Under the pieces are notes generated by a model, which was not told where the DNA came from, made no database searches, and was given only the letters and a program-made list of their open reading frames with translations. Position numbers and translations under genes: made by a program. Of a stretch of DNA of 54,117 nt, positions 1 to 8,751 are shown piece by piece (positions within the stretch are counted from its first letter, which is position 1; every line of letters begins with the position of its first letter). The DNA comes from an uncultured Clostridia bacterium (GTDB lineage: Bacteria > Bacillota > Clostridia > Oscillospirales > Ruminococcaceae). The stretch covers positions 1 through 54,117 of the forward strand of contig CANQCK010000010.1 of assembly GCA_947589185.1 (NCBI GenBank). The letters run 5' to 3'.

Positions 1-4
1 GTTC

Positions 5-21
5 CACTCGTTTTTCGAGTG
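5..21. repeat. Inverted repeat at left edge, next to a leftward promoter
   Basis: CACTCG and CGAGTG are separated by five T. The repeat lies just downstream of the leftward promoter at 29-57, so it would form a hairpin at the very 5' end of that transcript or act as an operator. The arms resemble those of a CIRCE element (GCACTC/GAGTGC), but the gap is 7 rather than the conserved 9 bases, so I do not call it CIRCE. The gene it serves is outside the window. Confidence 0.5.
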
Positions 22-28
22 CCTGATT

Positions 29-57
29 ATTATATCACGTCACTTCTTCTTTGTCAA
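29..57 (-). promoter_or_regulatory. Sigma-A promoter firing leftward out of the window
   Basis: On the minus strand there is a perfect TTGACA (complement of 52-57), a 17-base spacer and a perfect TATAAT (complement of 29-34). It must drive a gene that begins left of the window, divergent from metK. Confidence 0.75.
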
Positions 58-204
58 GGGGTTTTTTAAAAAAATTTAAAAGTTTTTTAATCCATTATTT
101 TTTACATATAAAGTATAAAATTTTTGTTACTAAGCTGCTTAACTGCTAAAAGAATAATATGTGATACTTCAAATTTGCAATCATTAAAAATATCTTGTTT
201 TTTG

Positions 205-233
205 TTGACATATGGACAAAGGGGTTGTATAAT
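205..233 (+). promoter_or_regulatory. Sigma-A promoter of the SAM riboswitch-metK transcript
   Basis: A perfect TTGACA (205-210), 17-base spacer and TATAAT (228-233) are seen. The predicted start near 240 falls immediately before the riboswitch. Confidence 0.85.
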
Positions 234-242
234 TATATACGA

Positions 243-344
243 CCTTATCAAGAGCGGCGGAGGAAACAGGTCCTGTGAAGCCCGGCAACCTAATTTTCTT
301 ATTAAGGTGCTAAATCCTGCGGTAATAAAATCCGAAAGATGAGG
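243..344 (+). ncRNA. SAM-I (S-box) riboswitch controlling metK
   Basis: The S-box signature is present: CTTATCAAGAG at 244-254, the GGAGG/GAAGCCCGGCAACC core, GGTGCTAAATCCTGC near 306-320, and a closing P1 stem formed by 243-249 with 338-344. It is followed directly by an intrinsic terminator, so SAM binding should switch off transcription of metK, whose product is SAM. This is the classic feedback arrangement in Firmicutes. Confidence 0.95.
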
Positions 345-362
345 AATTTAGATGATAAATTC

Positions 363-394
363 AAGCGTTTCGGTTTTGAAACGCTTTTTATTTT
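363..394 (+). terminator. Riboswitch-controlled intrinsic terminator
   Basis: A nine-base-pair stem (363-371 with 378-386) is followed by a T-rich tract, ending directly before the GGGAGG ribosome site of metK. It acts as the expression platform of the S-box. Confidence 0.9.
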
Positions 395-407
395 GGGAGG
401 AATATAA

Positions 408-1592
408 ATGTCGAGAAACCTTTTTACTTCAGAATCTGTAACAGAGGGACATCCGGATAAAATCTGCGATCAGATTTCAGATTCTATTTTAGACGCAATA
501 CTTGAACAGGATCCTTTTTCTAGAGTTGCCTGTGAAACAGTTACTACAACAGGAATGATAATGTGTATGGGTGAAATAACCACAAAAGCACAGATTGATA
601 TTCCCGAAATAGTCAGGCAGACAGTAAATGAAATAGGCTATGATAACGATGCTTACGGCTTTAACGGAAACACCTGTGCAGTTTTTACTGCAATAGACAA
701 GCAATCTCCTGACATTGCACAAGGCGTTGATAACGCCTTAGAAGGTCGTGAAGAAAACCTAAACGACATAGGTGCGGGAGATCAGGGTATGATGTTTGGA
801 TACGCCTGCAATGAAACTCCAGAGCTTATGCCAATGCCGATCTCTCTGGCACATAAGCTAGCGTTGAAGCTAACAGAGGTCAGAAAAAACGGCACTCTCC
901 CCTATCTCCGTCCTGACGGAAAAACTCAGGTAACCGTTGAATATGACAGCAATAACAAGCCCTTTAGAATCGACGCTGTAGTTGTTTCTTCTCAGCACAG
1001 TGAAAACATTACACTTGAACAAATAAGAAACGACATTATTAAATATGTTGTAAAAGCTGTTATACCGAACGAGCTTCTGGACGATAAAACGCAGTATTTT
1101 GTAAATCCCACCGGCAGATTTGTTATCGGCGGACCTCACGGAGACAGCGGACTTACAGGCAGAAAAATTATAGTAGATACCTACGGCGGAATGGGACGTC
1201 ACGGCGGCGGTGCATTTTCAGGCAAAGACCCTACAAAAGTTGACCGCTCGGCAGCTTATATGGCAAGATATGTTGCTAAAAATATTGTTGCCGCTAATCT
1301 TGCAGATAAATGTGAAGTTCAGCTTGCCTACGCAATAGGGGTTGCATCGCCTGTTTCAGTTATGATCGATATTAATACATTCGGAACAAGTAATTTGAGT
1401 TCTGATAAATTAAGCGAAGCTGTAAGAAAGGTTTTTGATTTACGTCCGTCGGCTATTATTGAAACTTTAGGTCTTCGCAAACCGATTTATAAAAAACTAG
1501 CCGCATACGGTCATATGGGTCGTGAGGATCTAAACGTTGCTTGGGAGAAAACCGACAAAGTCGAGGAGCTTAAAAAGGCTGTTTTATTATAA
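408..1592 (+). CDS. metK: S-adenosylmethionine synthetase
   Basis: The enzyme makes S-adenosylmethionine from methionine and ATP in the cytoplasm. The 394-residue length is normal for the family. The N-terminus contains the substrate-binding segment [12 protein letters not shown], with GAGDQG near residue 123 and the phosphate-binding [13 protein letters not shown] and [14 protein letters not shown] motifs further on. The ATG lies 7 bases after GGGAGG. The gene sits under a SAM-I riboswitch, which independently supports the call. It probably ends its own short transcript or runs into the membrane-protein gene 42 bases downstream. Confidence 0.98.
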   Translation: MSRNLFTSESVTEGHPDKICDQISDSILDAILEQDPFSRVACETVTTTGMIMCMGEITTKAQIDIPEIVRQTVNEIGYDNDAYGFNGNTCAVFTAIDKQSPDIAQGVDNALEGREENLNDIGAGDQGMMFGYACNETPELMPMPISLAHKLALKLTEVRKNGTLPYLRPDGKTQVTVEYDSNNKPFRIDAVVVSSQHSENITLEQIRNDIIKYVVKAVIPNELLDDKTQYFVNPTGRFVIGGPHGDSGLTGRKIIVDTYGGMGRHGGGAFSGKDPTKVDRSAAYMARYVAKNIVAANLADKCEVQLAYAIGVASPVSVMIDINTFGTSNLSSDKLSEAVRKVFDLRPSAIIETLGLRKPIYKKLAAYGHMGREDLNVAWEKTDKVEELKKAVLL

Positions 1593-1634
1593 AATTAATT
1601 ATTTAACAGAAAAAATCATAAAGGGTGATGTGAA

Positions 1635-2363
1635 ATGAATTTATTCTTAATTCTGGCATTTTTATTTTTTATTGGCTCTGTTTCCGGCTGGCTTCTTGAA
1701 CTGCTTTTTCGGCGTTATTTTTCCAGTTCCAATCCGGAACGAAAATGGATCAACCCGGGATTTTGCATCGGTCCGTATCTGCCATTGTACGGCATCGGTT
1801 TATGCGTATTATATTTATTAGCTTCACTGAATATCTTTAATATGATTAATCCTGTTTTTAATAAGACATTAATTTTCATTCTAATGGCTGTATGTATGAC
1901 TGCCGTTGAGTACATAGCCGGAATAATAAGTGTAAAAGTATTTAAAATTCGTTTGTGGGATTACAGTAATGAGTGGGGAAACATTCAAGGAATTATCTGT
2001 CCAAAATTTTCGCTGATTTGGGCATTGCTTGGTTCAGTATATTACTTTCTTATTCACCCTTACATCCTCAACTCCTTGAAATGGCTTTCACAGAATCTTG
2101 CATTCTCCTTCGTTATCGGACTGTTTTTCGGCATTTTTATAATTGACGCCGTAAAATCTGCTCAGCTTATTACAAAACTCAAAAGATTCGCCGATGAAAA
2201 AGATGTTATCGTTAAATATGAACACCTCAAAGAATATATTCGCAAAAAACAGGAAAAAACAAGTCAGAAGCATTACTTTTTCCGTCCGTTTCATTCTAAT
2301 CAAACAATAACCGAAAATTTGAAAGAAATGTTTGAGTCTTTTGAAAAGCATAAAAAACACTAA
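1635..2363 (+). CDS. Membrane protein of the PF06541-type putative ABC permease family
   Basis: This 242-residue protein has several hydrophobic segments over roughly residues 1-175 and a basic, lysine-rich cytosolic tail. The N-terminal region with the segments SGWLLELLFRR and NPGFCIGPYLPLYGIG is typical of the family annotated as putative ABC transporter permease (CmpB-like, PF06541), whose function is unknown. No ATPase gene is adjacent, so a transport role is unproven. The ribosome site is AAGGGTGATG upstream of the ATG. It is co-directional with metK and ends at a strong bidirectional terminator. Confidence 0.75.
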   Translation: MNLFLILAFLFFIGSVSGWLLELLFRRYFSSSNPERKWINPGFCIGPYLPLYGIGLCVLYLLASLNIFNMINPVFNKTLIFILMAVCMTAVEYIAGIISVKVFKIRLWDYSNEWGNIQGIICPKFSLIWALLGSVYYFLIHPYILNSLKWLSQNLAFSFVIGLFFGIFIIDAVKSAQLITKLKRFADEKDVIVKYEHLKEYIRKKQEKTSQKHYFFRPFHSNQTITENLKEMFESFEKHKKH

Positions 2364-2380
2364 ATATAACTACAGAACTT

Positions 2381-2416
2381 AAAAAAGGCTGTCTGATTAT
2401 CAGGCAGCCTTTTTTA
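2381..2416. terminator. Bidirectional intrinsic terminator between convergent transcripts
   Basis: AAAAAAGGCTGTCTG and CAGGCAGCCTTTTTT form a long stem around ATTAT, with T-runs in both directions. It separates the metK side from gpsA, whose stop codon lies inside the hairpin. Confidence 0.9.
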
Positions 2417-3415
2417 TAATACTATTCTCTCATTCTCATTTGAACTCGGTCTTGTCATAAGCTCTTTTAATGCAATATCAACCTGCTTTCCCTCAAACAA
2501 AACCGAATAAAGCTGTTCAGTTATAGGCATCTCGACCCCCTGAGACTTTGCAAGTGCATATGCTGTTTTTGTACAGTAATAACCCTCAACTGTTCCAACC
2601 ATTCTAACAGCTTCTTCAGGAGTTCTGCCTTTTCCAATTAAAATCCCCGCACGTCGGTTTCTCGAATGCATACTGGTGCAGGTGACGATTAAATCTCCTA
2701 TTCCCGTAAGACCTGCAAACGTGCTGGTACTTGCCCCCAAAGACACTCCCAAACGTGCAATTTCACTGATACCTCTTGTCATAAGAGCCGCTTTTGTATT
2801 ATCACCAAAGCCCATACCGTCGCAGATCCCTGCCGCAAGAGCAATTATATTTTTCAGCGAACCGCCTATTTCACAGCCGATAATATCATCATTTATATAA
2901 ATTCTCAATACCTGACTTGAAATAGTTTTCTGAATATATTTTGCCGCCTCGTGGTCTTTTGAAGAAACAACAACAGTTGTAGGAATCCCCTTTGCAAGCT
3001 CCTCAGCGTGGGAAGGACCCGTAAGAACAACTACTCGGTTTTTATCAAAAACCTCAGAAACTACAACGCTCATACGCTTAAGCGTTCCGTTCTCTAAACC
3101 CTTTGAGGTGTTTACTATATATGTGTTTTCGCTCATATAAGGTTTTGCTGTTTCGCAGGTCTCCCTTACAAATGATGACGGTATACCCACAACGGCTATA
3201 TCCTTATCCCTAACGCAGGAAATATCAGTTGTAAGTTTAATGCTTTTAGGAATAATAGTTCCGGGCAGCTTTGCTTTTAGCTCTCCCGTTCTTTCAATTG
3301 CGTCAATTTCGTCTCTGAACTTCGACCACACCGTTACTTTATGTCCCAGCTTTTCACACATAACAGCAAGAGAAAGTCCAAATCCTCCCGAACCCAGTAT
3401 AACAATATCCGCCAT
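2414..3415 (-). CDS. gpsA: NAD(P)-dependent glycerol-3-phosphate dehydrogenase
   Basis: The enzyme reduces dihydroxyacetone phosphate to sn-glycerol-3-phosphate, the backbone for phospholipids. The Rossmann fingerprint GSGGFGLSLA is at residues 8-17. GPSHAEE and the C-terminal-domain segment GCEIGGSLKNIIALAAG contain the family's catalytic lysines. The length of 333 residues is normal. It is the last gene of the der-plsY-gpsA operon; its substrate product feeds PlsY, encoded directly upstream with a 20-base gap. Confidence 0.97.
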   Translation of the reverse strand: MADIVILGSGGFGLSLAVMCEKLGHKVTVWSKFRDEIDAIERTGELKAKLPGTIIPKSIKLTTDISCVRDKDIAVVGIPSSFVRETCETAKPYMSENTYIVNTSKGLENGTLKRMSVVVSEVFDKNRVVVLTGPSHAEELAKGIPTTVVVSSKDHEAAKYIQKTISSQVLRIYINDDIIGCEIGGSLKNIIALAAGICDGMGFGDNTKAALMTRGISEIARLGVSLGASTSTFAGLTGIGDLIVTCTSMHSRNRRAGILIGKGRTPEEAVRMVGTVEGYYCTKTAYALAKSQGVEMPITEQLYSVLFEGKQVDIALKELMTRPSSNENERIVL

Positions 3416-3435
3416 AATAATCCTCCAAAATATAT

Positions 3436-4092
3436 TTAGCTCTTACCCTTAAAACTCAACTTGTTTTCCTCGTGACTTTTAAGTCTGATTATATTAGCCT
3501 TATGCTTGTATATTATAAGAACTGCCAGCAAAACCGCAAACAGAACATTTATCCATACACCGTCATATTCCCTAAACAATTGAGTAATAACTGTCAGAAA
3601 CGGACAGAATGCCATAGATACTATAGATCCCAGAGAAACATATTTAGTAATTGATACAATAATAATAAACACAGCCAAACACAAAAGAGTTGTAACAGGG
3701 TCGACAGCAAGCATAGTAGTGCAGGCAGTAAGAACACCCTTTCCGCCCTTGAACCCATAGTATAACGGAAAAATATGTCCGAGCACTACACATACTCCCG
3801 CAACATATCCTATAAACAGACCGTCGCCGAAAAACTGAACGCCCAAAATGTCAGATACAACAAAACGTGCTAAAACTACCGCAATAACACCCTTGAACAG
3901 ATCGCACAAAAGAGTTATCAAAGCAGGCAATTTCCCGTAAACTCTCAGAACATTGGTAAGTCCTGCACTTTTACTGCCGTAATTTCTTATATCGTCGTGC
4001 TTCAGCAGTCTGCACACTATCAGTGCAGAATTAAAGCTGCCAAAAAGATATGAAGCTATTGCGGTAACAGCAATACATAAAAATTTAATCAT
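3436..4092 (-). CDS. plsY: Acyl-phosphate:glycerol-3-phosphate acyltransferase
   Basis: PlsY is an integral membrane enzyme that transfers an acyl group from acyl-phosphate to glycerol-3-phosphate, the first step of phospholipid synthesis. The conserved motifs are visible: an N-terminal membrane segment followed by GSFNSALIV, then GSKSAGLTNVLR (the family's GSGNPGATN region) and GHIFPLYYGFKGGKGV. The protein is 218 residues with about five membrane segments. It sits 14 bases after der and 20 before gpsA, whose product is its substrate. Confidence 0.96.
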   Translation of the reverse strand: MIKFLCIAVTAIASYLFGSFNSALIVCRLLKHDDIRNYGSKSAGLTNVLRVYGKLPALITLLCDLFKGVIAVVLARFVVSDILGVQFFGDGLFIGYVAGVCVVLGHIFPLYYGFKGGKGVLTACTTMLAVDPVTTLLCLAVFIIIVSITKYVSLGSIVSMAFCPFLTVITQLFREYDGVWINVLFAVLLAVLIIYKHKANIIRLKSHEENKLSFKGKS

Positions 4093-4106
4093 AATATACT
4101 CCCCGG

Positions 4107-5438
4107 TTATTTTGTGTCGTTTGCTCCTCTTTCTCTGATTATAAATCTCACCGGCGTTCCCTCCAAACCAAAGGTTTCACGAATCTGATTTTCCAGATAC
4201 CTCTGATATGAAAAATGAAACAGCTCCGCTTTATTTACAAATGTAACAAATGTCGGCGGTTTTGTTGTCGGCTGAGTAATATAGTATATTTTAAGCCGTT
4301 TGCCCTTATCAGACGGCGGCTGGACTCTGCTTGTCGCATAAGCTAAAACATCGTTCAGCTTGCCAGTTGAAATTCTTATGGAATTTTTTTCGGCTGACTG
4401 CTTGATAATATCAAATAGCTTATCAAGTCTTTGACCTGTCTTTGCTGAAATAAACACAAACGGAACATAGGACATAAAACTAAAATCGTTTTTCAGCTTA
4501 TTTGTGTATTCAGACATAGTGTTTGTGTCCTTTTCAACAGCGTCCCATTTGTTTACAGCCACAACGCAAGCCTTACCCTGTTCGTGAGCATAGCCCGCAA
4601 CCTTTGAATCCTGCTCGGTAAAGCCTACAGTCGCATCAATTACAATAACTGCAACATCTGCCCTGTCAACTGCCATATACGCTCTGAGAACACTGTATTT
4701 TTCTATACTTTCAAGCACTTTGGACTTTCTCCTGATGCCTGCTGTATCAATGAATATAAACTTTCCCTTTTCATTTTCAACTTCTGTGTCGGTTGCGTCT
4801 CTGGTCGTACCAGAAATTTCTGAAACGATAAGTCTTTCCTCACCGCAGATTTTATTTATAATTGATGACTTGCCTGCGTTTGGCTTTCCGATAACAGCTA
4901 CCTTAATAGTATTATCATCGTCAGCTTCTTCATCTGTATCAGGAAAGTATTTTATTACCTCGTCAAGCAAATCGCCCGTTCCGTGCCCGTGAATTGATGA
5001 AACGGCAATGGGATCGCCTATACCGAGATTATAAAACTCGTAAAACTCCGGTGGCGGATTGCCGACATTATCACATTTATTGACGCATAGAACAACGGGC
5101 TTTCCCGACTTCATAAGCATATTAGCTACATCATAGTCATTAGCAGTTACACCTGTTTTTATATCAGTTATGAAAATTATTACATCCGAACTTGTTATTG
5201 CCACCTCTGCCTGACGCTTCATCTGAGTAAGAATAACATCGTCGGTTTTTGTCTCGATACCGCCTGTGTCAACAAGCATAAACTGCTTGCCAAGCCATTC
5301 GCATTTAGAGTAAATTCTGTCTCTTGTAACTCCCGGTGTATCCTCCACAATTGACAGCTTTTGTCCTATCAATTTGTTAAACAGCGTGGATTTTCCAACA
5401 TTAGGTCTGCCGACAATCGCAGCTATCGGTAATGCCAT
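4107..5438 (-). CDS. der: Ribosome-assembly GTPase Der (EngA)
   Basis: Der has two tandem GTPase domains and acts in assembly of the 50S subunit. Both P-loops are visible, GRPNVGKST near residue 10 and GKPNAGKSS near residue 185, with paired DTGG/DTAG switch motifs and NKCD/NKWD base-recognition motifs. A C-terminal KH-like domain ends the 443-residue protein. I chose the ATG at 5438; a GTG one codon earlier is equally well spaced from AAGGAG. It leads the der-plsY-gpsA operon, possibly with the unknown gene upstream. Confidence 0.97.
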   Translation of the reverse strand: MALPIAAIVGRPNVGKSTLFNKLIGQKLSIVEDTPGVTRDRIYSKCEWLGKQFMLVDTGGIETKTDDVILTQMKRQAEVAITSSDVIIFITDIKTGVTANDYDVANMLMKSGKPVVLCVNKCDNVGNPPPEFYEFYNLGIGDPIAVSSIHGHGTGDLLDEVIKYFPDTDEEADDDNTIKVAVIGKPNAGKSSIINKICGEERLIVSEISGTTRDATDTEVENEKGKFIFIDTAGIRRKSKVLESIEKYSVLRAYMAVDRADVAVIVIDATVGFTEQDSKVAGYAHEQGKACVVAVNKWDAVEKDTNTMSEYTNKLKNDFSFMSYVPFVFISAKTGQRLDKLFDIIKQSAEKNSIRISTGKLNDVLAYATSRVQPPSDKGKRLKIYYITQPTTKPPTFVTFVNKAELFHFSYQRYLENQIRETFGLEGTPVRFIIRERGANDTK

Positions 5439-5468
5439 CACTTCTGTCTCCTTTATAATCTAATTTTT

Positions 5469-5924
5469 CTATAACTTTAATAAAGATTCAGCAATATCGG
5501 CGTATCCTTCGTGAGTTGTTGTATAAAACAAAGGATTTTTATCCTTATCCAAAAATGCAATATCATCAAGACCAAATTCCGTTTCTTCAACCACGTATTC
5601 TTCGCTTTCATTCACTCCAGCAAAAAAGAAAGATGAAAAACCACTCAAAAAATCCCAAAAAGTTTCATCATTATAATAAATTGAATAAAGATACTTTTCT
5701 CCTTTTGGATCTGACCACGTTCCAAGCCATTCATTAACCTTACACTTTTCAATAAGTCTAAGATGCTCATTTGCAAACTGAACAACCTTGTCATTCTTTA
5801 TATATTTCTTACTTAAACCACTAATTTGAACGATTTCTACATATACTGTTCTCTTTTTAACCCTGTTTAAAATATCTAAATACTGTTCATGAGATTTCAA
5901 CTCAACTGGAACCAATTTTTCCAT
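5469..5924 (-). CDS. Hypothetical 151-residue soluble protein
   Basis: I do not recognise this protein. It has no signal peptide or membrane segment, is acidic in the second half and rich in aromatic residues, with segments such as VNEWLGTWSDPKGEKYLY and FWDFLSGFSSFFFAG. It is co-directional with der with a gap of about 27 bases, and lies downstream of the rpmF terminator, so it may be an accessory gene inserted in front of the der operon. Small acidic proteins of this kind are often immunity or antitoxin-like, but nothing here shows that. Confidence 0.7.
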   Translation of the reverse strand: MEKLVPVELKSHEQYLDILNRVKKRTVYVEIVQISGLSKKYIKNDKVVQFANEHLRLIEKCKVNEWLGTWSDPKGEKYLYSIYYNDETFWDFLSGFSSFFFAGVNESEEYVVEETEFGLDDIAFLDKDKNPLFYTTTHEGYADIAESLLKL

Positions 5925-5970
5925 ACTTTAATCCTCAAAGTTATATTTAACTCGTAATAATTTTTATACG

Positions 5971-6006
5971 AAAAAAAGCAGAGAAGGAATAACTCCACCT
6001 CTGCTT
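5971..6006 (-). terminator. Intrinsic terminator after rpmF
   Basis: On the minus strand GCAGAG pairs with CTCTGC across a loop of about 15 bases, extended by A/T pairing, followed by seven T. It separates ribosomal-protein transcription from the hypothetical gene and der. Confidence 0.8.
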
Positions 6007-6019
6007 TACAAAGATGTTA

Positions 6020-6205
6020 TTAAGCGTTATCTTTCTTGATAACCTCTACACCTTTATAAAATCCGCAATTTTTACAAACTTTATGTGGAGCTGTAAGCTC
6101 GCCGCAATTAGAACATCTGCTTAATGCCGGTGCGTCTAATTTCCAAACAGCAGAACGTCTTTTATCACGTCTTGCTTTGGATACCTTTCTCTTTGGTACT
6201 GCCAT
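6020..6205 (-). CDS. rpmF: 50S ribosomal protein L32 (zinc-ribbon form)
   Basis: The 61-residue protein begins MAVPKRKVSKARRDKRR, the hallmark of L32. It has two CxxC pairs (CSNC and CKNC), showing the zinc-binding version rather than the Cys-less paralogue. It has a strong AGGAGG site and follows the DUF177 gene by 48 bases, the standard pairing in bacteria. Confidence 0.97.
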   Translation of the reverse strand: MAVPKRKVSKARRDKRRSAVWKLDAPALSRCSNCGELTAPHKVCKNCGFYKGVEVIKKDNA

Positions 6206-6253
6206 TGTGGCACCTCCTCTTTGGATATTTTTAACTAAGTATTGTTGCGGCTA

Positions 6254-6703
6254 TTAACTCTTTGAGCATTCGCAAGAAGCTTCGTTTAGGTTTTGCCCGC
6301 AAACGAAGCACAAGCCCTTGCAGTCTTCCTTACACAGTATCTTTGAAGGCAGCTGCAACAATAAATCAGAAATAGCCAACTCATTCAAGTCAAGAACCAT
6401 ATTTTCGCATACTATATGCTCATCGTCCTCTTTCTGAGAACTGCGAACGATCGTATGCTCAAAATCATAATGATATTCCCGCTCGAAATTTTTAAGACAT
6501 CTGTCACAAACGTGATTCAAAACAAAACTTACATGAATTTTTAATGTTACAATTCCCGCTCTGTTTTCGACTTCTCCGTTTATAGATACAGGTGTTTTGA
6601 ATGAAACCGCCTTATAACCGTCAAGCTCGTCAAGCGGTATTTTATAATCGATCTCTTTGCGTTCGCCAACAATATCAAACAGTTGTTTTAGTTGAATTTT
6701 CAT
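6254..6703 (-). CDS. DUF177 / YceD family protein, 23S rRNA accumulation factor
   Basis: This 149-residue protein is encoded immediately upstream of rpmF, where YceD family members nearly always lie. It has the family layout: a beta-rich N-terminal half, a CDRC motif near residue 90, and a cysteine-rich C-terminus (CKEDCKGLC followed by CGQNL and CEC). The family is linked to 23S rRNA and 50S accumulation, although the biochemical role is unclear. The co-transcription with L32 is supported by orientation and the 48-base gap. Confidence 0.9.
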   Translation of the reverse strand: MKIQLKQLFDIVGERKEIDYKIPLDELDGYKAVSFKTPVSINGEVENRAGIVTLKIHVSFVLNHVCDRCLKNFEREYHYDFEHTIVRSSQKEDDEHIVCENMVLDLNELAISDLLLQLPSKILCKEDCKGLCFVCGQNLNEASCECSKS

Positions 6704-6800
6704 CCTTACACCTCAAACATCACAAATTACATTATAACTATTATAATTTACATTGTCAATAGTTTTTATGTAATTTTAAAACAAACTCGTTTTTTAAGGC

Positions 6801-7202
6801 TTACATAAACGCTTTTACTCTTTCAGGAAGCTCCTGTGCATCAGTTGAAACGGTAAAAACTATATTAACGTCATTTGCGTGAGCATTCAGCTTTTCAAAC
6901 ATAGCTCCCAACTCGTCATAATCTCTTCCGCCGATTTTCAGAATACCGTCTATGAAAATCTCCTGAATATCATAGTTTCCTGCAAGCATACCTGTTACAA
7001 AGCCGTAAAATGTATCGTAACTGTCAATTGCATACTCATCTGCATCAACAAGTCTCACACTGTGAGGAAGATCATATGTGAGCTTCATTCCCTTTTCAAT
7101 ACAAACAACATTACCTGTTGCCTTATTTGAAGCCTCAGTAATTTTGTCAACTAAGATTTTCGTTTTTCCTGTTCCTTTTTTTCCTGTTATAATGCTGATC
7201 AT
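6801..7202 (-). CDS. Small P-loop ATPase/NTPase
   Basis: The Walker A motif GKKGTGKT lies at residues 7-14 and a Walker B-like segment EIFIDGIL is at about residue 82. The protein is only 133 residues, so it is a single minimal P-loop domain; relatives in clostridia are often labelled PilT-like or twitching-motility ATPases without evidence. I chose the ATG at 7202, which has GGAG 7 bases upstream; a TTG ten codons earlier is less likely. The gene stands between pgi and the DUF177-rpmF pair. Its role is unknown. Confidence 0.75.
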   Translation of the reverse strand: MISIITGKKGTGKTKILVDKITEASNKATGNVVCIEKGMKLTYDLPHSVRLVDADEYAIDSYDTFYGFVTGMLAGNYDIQEIFIDGILKIGGRDYDELGAMFEKLNAHANDVNIVFTVSTDAQELPERVKAFM

Positions 7203-7236
7203 AACAACACTCCGTTCCGCCCCTTCGGGCAAATTT

Positions 7237-7264
7237 ATTTTAACGGACAGACCTGTCCGAAAAT
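7237..7264. repeat. Short perfect inverted repeat upstream of the P-loop gene
   Basis: CGGACA and TGTCCG flank a four-base centre, with A/T pairing continuing outside (ATTTT with AAAAT). It lies between pgi and the start of the P-loop gene, so it may be an operator or a weak hairpin. There is no clean T-run. Confidence 0.4.
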
Positions 7265-7297
7265 GGATTAAAATAATAATTATAGTATAAATTCCTA

Positions 7298-8629
7298 TTA
7301 CTTCAGCTTTTCCTCAAGAGCTGCTTTTTGATCCTCATAGCCCGGTTTTCCTAAAAGTGCAAACATATTCTTCTTATAGCTCTCAACACCCGGCTGATTG
7401 AACGGATTTACACCAAGAATATAACCCGATACTGCACAGGATTTTTCAAAGAAATATACCATCTCACCGAAGTTTTCCTCATCAAGTGCGTCAACCTCTA
7501 TAACTACATTAGGTACTCCTCCGTCAGTATGAGCCAAAATCGTTCCCTCGAAAGCCTTTCTGTTTACATCAGACATATTCTGATTTGTAAGAAAGTTCAA
7601 GCCGTCTAAGTTTTCAGCGTCCTCCTCTAAGAACAGATCATGCTTAGGTTTCTTTATATCAACGACCGTCTCAAACATAATCCTTGAGCCGTCCTGAATA
7701 AACTGTCCCAGTGAATGAAGGTCAGTTGAGAAGGTAGCTGACGATGGGAATATGCCCTTGTTATCTTTTCCCTCACTCTCGCCGAATAGCTGTTTCCACC
7801 ATTCAGCCATCATTGTAAATGCTGGCTCATATGAAACAAGCATTTCAACCGACTTGCCCTTTCTGTTCAGTATATTTCTTATAGCTGCATACTTATAGCA
7901 ATCGTTGTCATCATTCTTAGAATATTTGTCCATTCCCTTCTTTGCACCTGACATTATTTTATCAATATCACAGCCGGCAACTGCAATAGGTAACAAACCA
8001 ACTGCCGTTAAAACAGAAAATCTTCCCCCGACGTCGTCCGCTATTACAAATGTCTCATAACCCTCTTTGTCTGAAAGCTCCTTTAATGTTCCCTTTTTAG
8101 CGTCAGTAGTTGCAAAAATTCTGTTCTTTGCCTCTTCCTTGCCGTACTTATCCTCAACAAGCTTTTTGAAAATCCTGAAAGCAAGTGCAGGCTCTGTGGT
8201 AGTTCCCGATTTTGATATAACATTAACACAAATGTCTTTTCCCTCACATATCGAGAGAATTTCCTGAAGATATGTCGGATTTATATTGTTTCCGACAAAA
8301 TATATATCCGGTGTGTCTTTCTTTAAGTTGTTATAAAACGGCGACTTCAAAAGCTCAATAGCTGCTCTTGCTCCCAGATATGAACCGCCGATTCCTATAA
8401 CTATTAGAATATCTGCCTTTTCCTTTATTCTTTCTGCCGCTGCCTTTATCCTTTCAAACTCATCCTTATCATAATTTTCAGGAAGGTCAACCCAGCCTAA
8501 AAAATCATTTCCCAAACCGCTTCTATTTTCAATAGTGTTGTGTGCTTCACTTATCTGCACTTTCATTGCTTCCATTTCGTGTTCTTCAATAAAAGAACCA
8601 AGATGTCTCATATTTAATCTTATTGCCAC
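7298..8629 (-). CDS. pgi: Glucose-6-phosphate isomerase
   Basis: The enzyme interconverts glucose-6-phosphate and fructose-6-phosphate in glycolysis. The 443-residue length matches the short Firmicute form. Visible motifs include [22 protein letters not shown] near residue 140, [18 protein letters not shown] and the C-terminal [14 protein letters not shown]. The start appears to be GTG, with an in-frame ATG six codons later. It follows the dacF-like gene with about 120 bases between. Confidence 0.97.
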   Translation of the reverse strand: MAIRLNMRHLGSFIEEHEMEAMKVQISEAHNTIENRSGLGNDFLGWVDLPENYDKDEFERIKAAAERIKEKADILIVIGIGGSYLGARAAIELLKSPFYNNLKKDTPDIYFVGNNINPTYLQEILSICEGKDICVNVISKSGTTTEPALAFRIFKKLVEDKYGKEEAKNRIFATTDAKKGTLKELSDKEGYETFVIADDVGGRFSVLTAVGLLPIAVAGCDIDKIMSGAKKGMDKYSKNDDNDCYKYAAIRNILNRKGKSVEMLVSYEPAFTMMAEWWKQLFGESEGKDNKGIFPSSATFSTDLHSLGQFIQDGSRIMFETVVDIKKPKHDLFLEEDAENLDGLNFLTNQNMSDVNRKAFEGTILAHTDGGVPNVVIEVDALDEENFGEMVYFFEKSCAVSGYILGVNPFNQPGVESYKKNMFALLGKPGYEDQKAALEEKLK

Positions 8630-8751
8630 TTTCCAATTTCCTTTCTATTTTTAACTAATATTATTTTACTATAAAACAAGTTTTTTTTCAAGTGCTCTTT
8701 TTGCAACTTTATGTAACAATTATGTTTTTGTGCAACTATTACAATTTTTAT

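Noticed and set aside
5-21. CIRCE operator for HrcA
   Set aside because: The arms are similar but the gap is 7 bases instead of the conserved 9, and the controlled gene is not visible.
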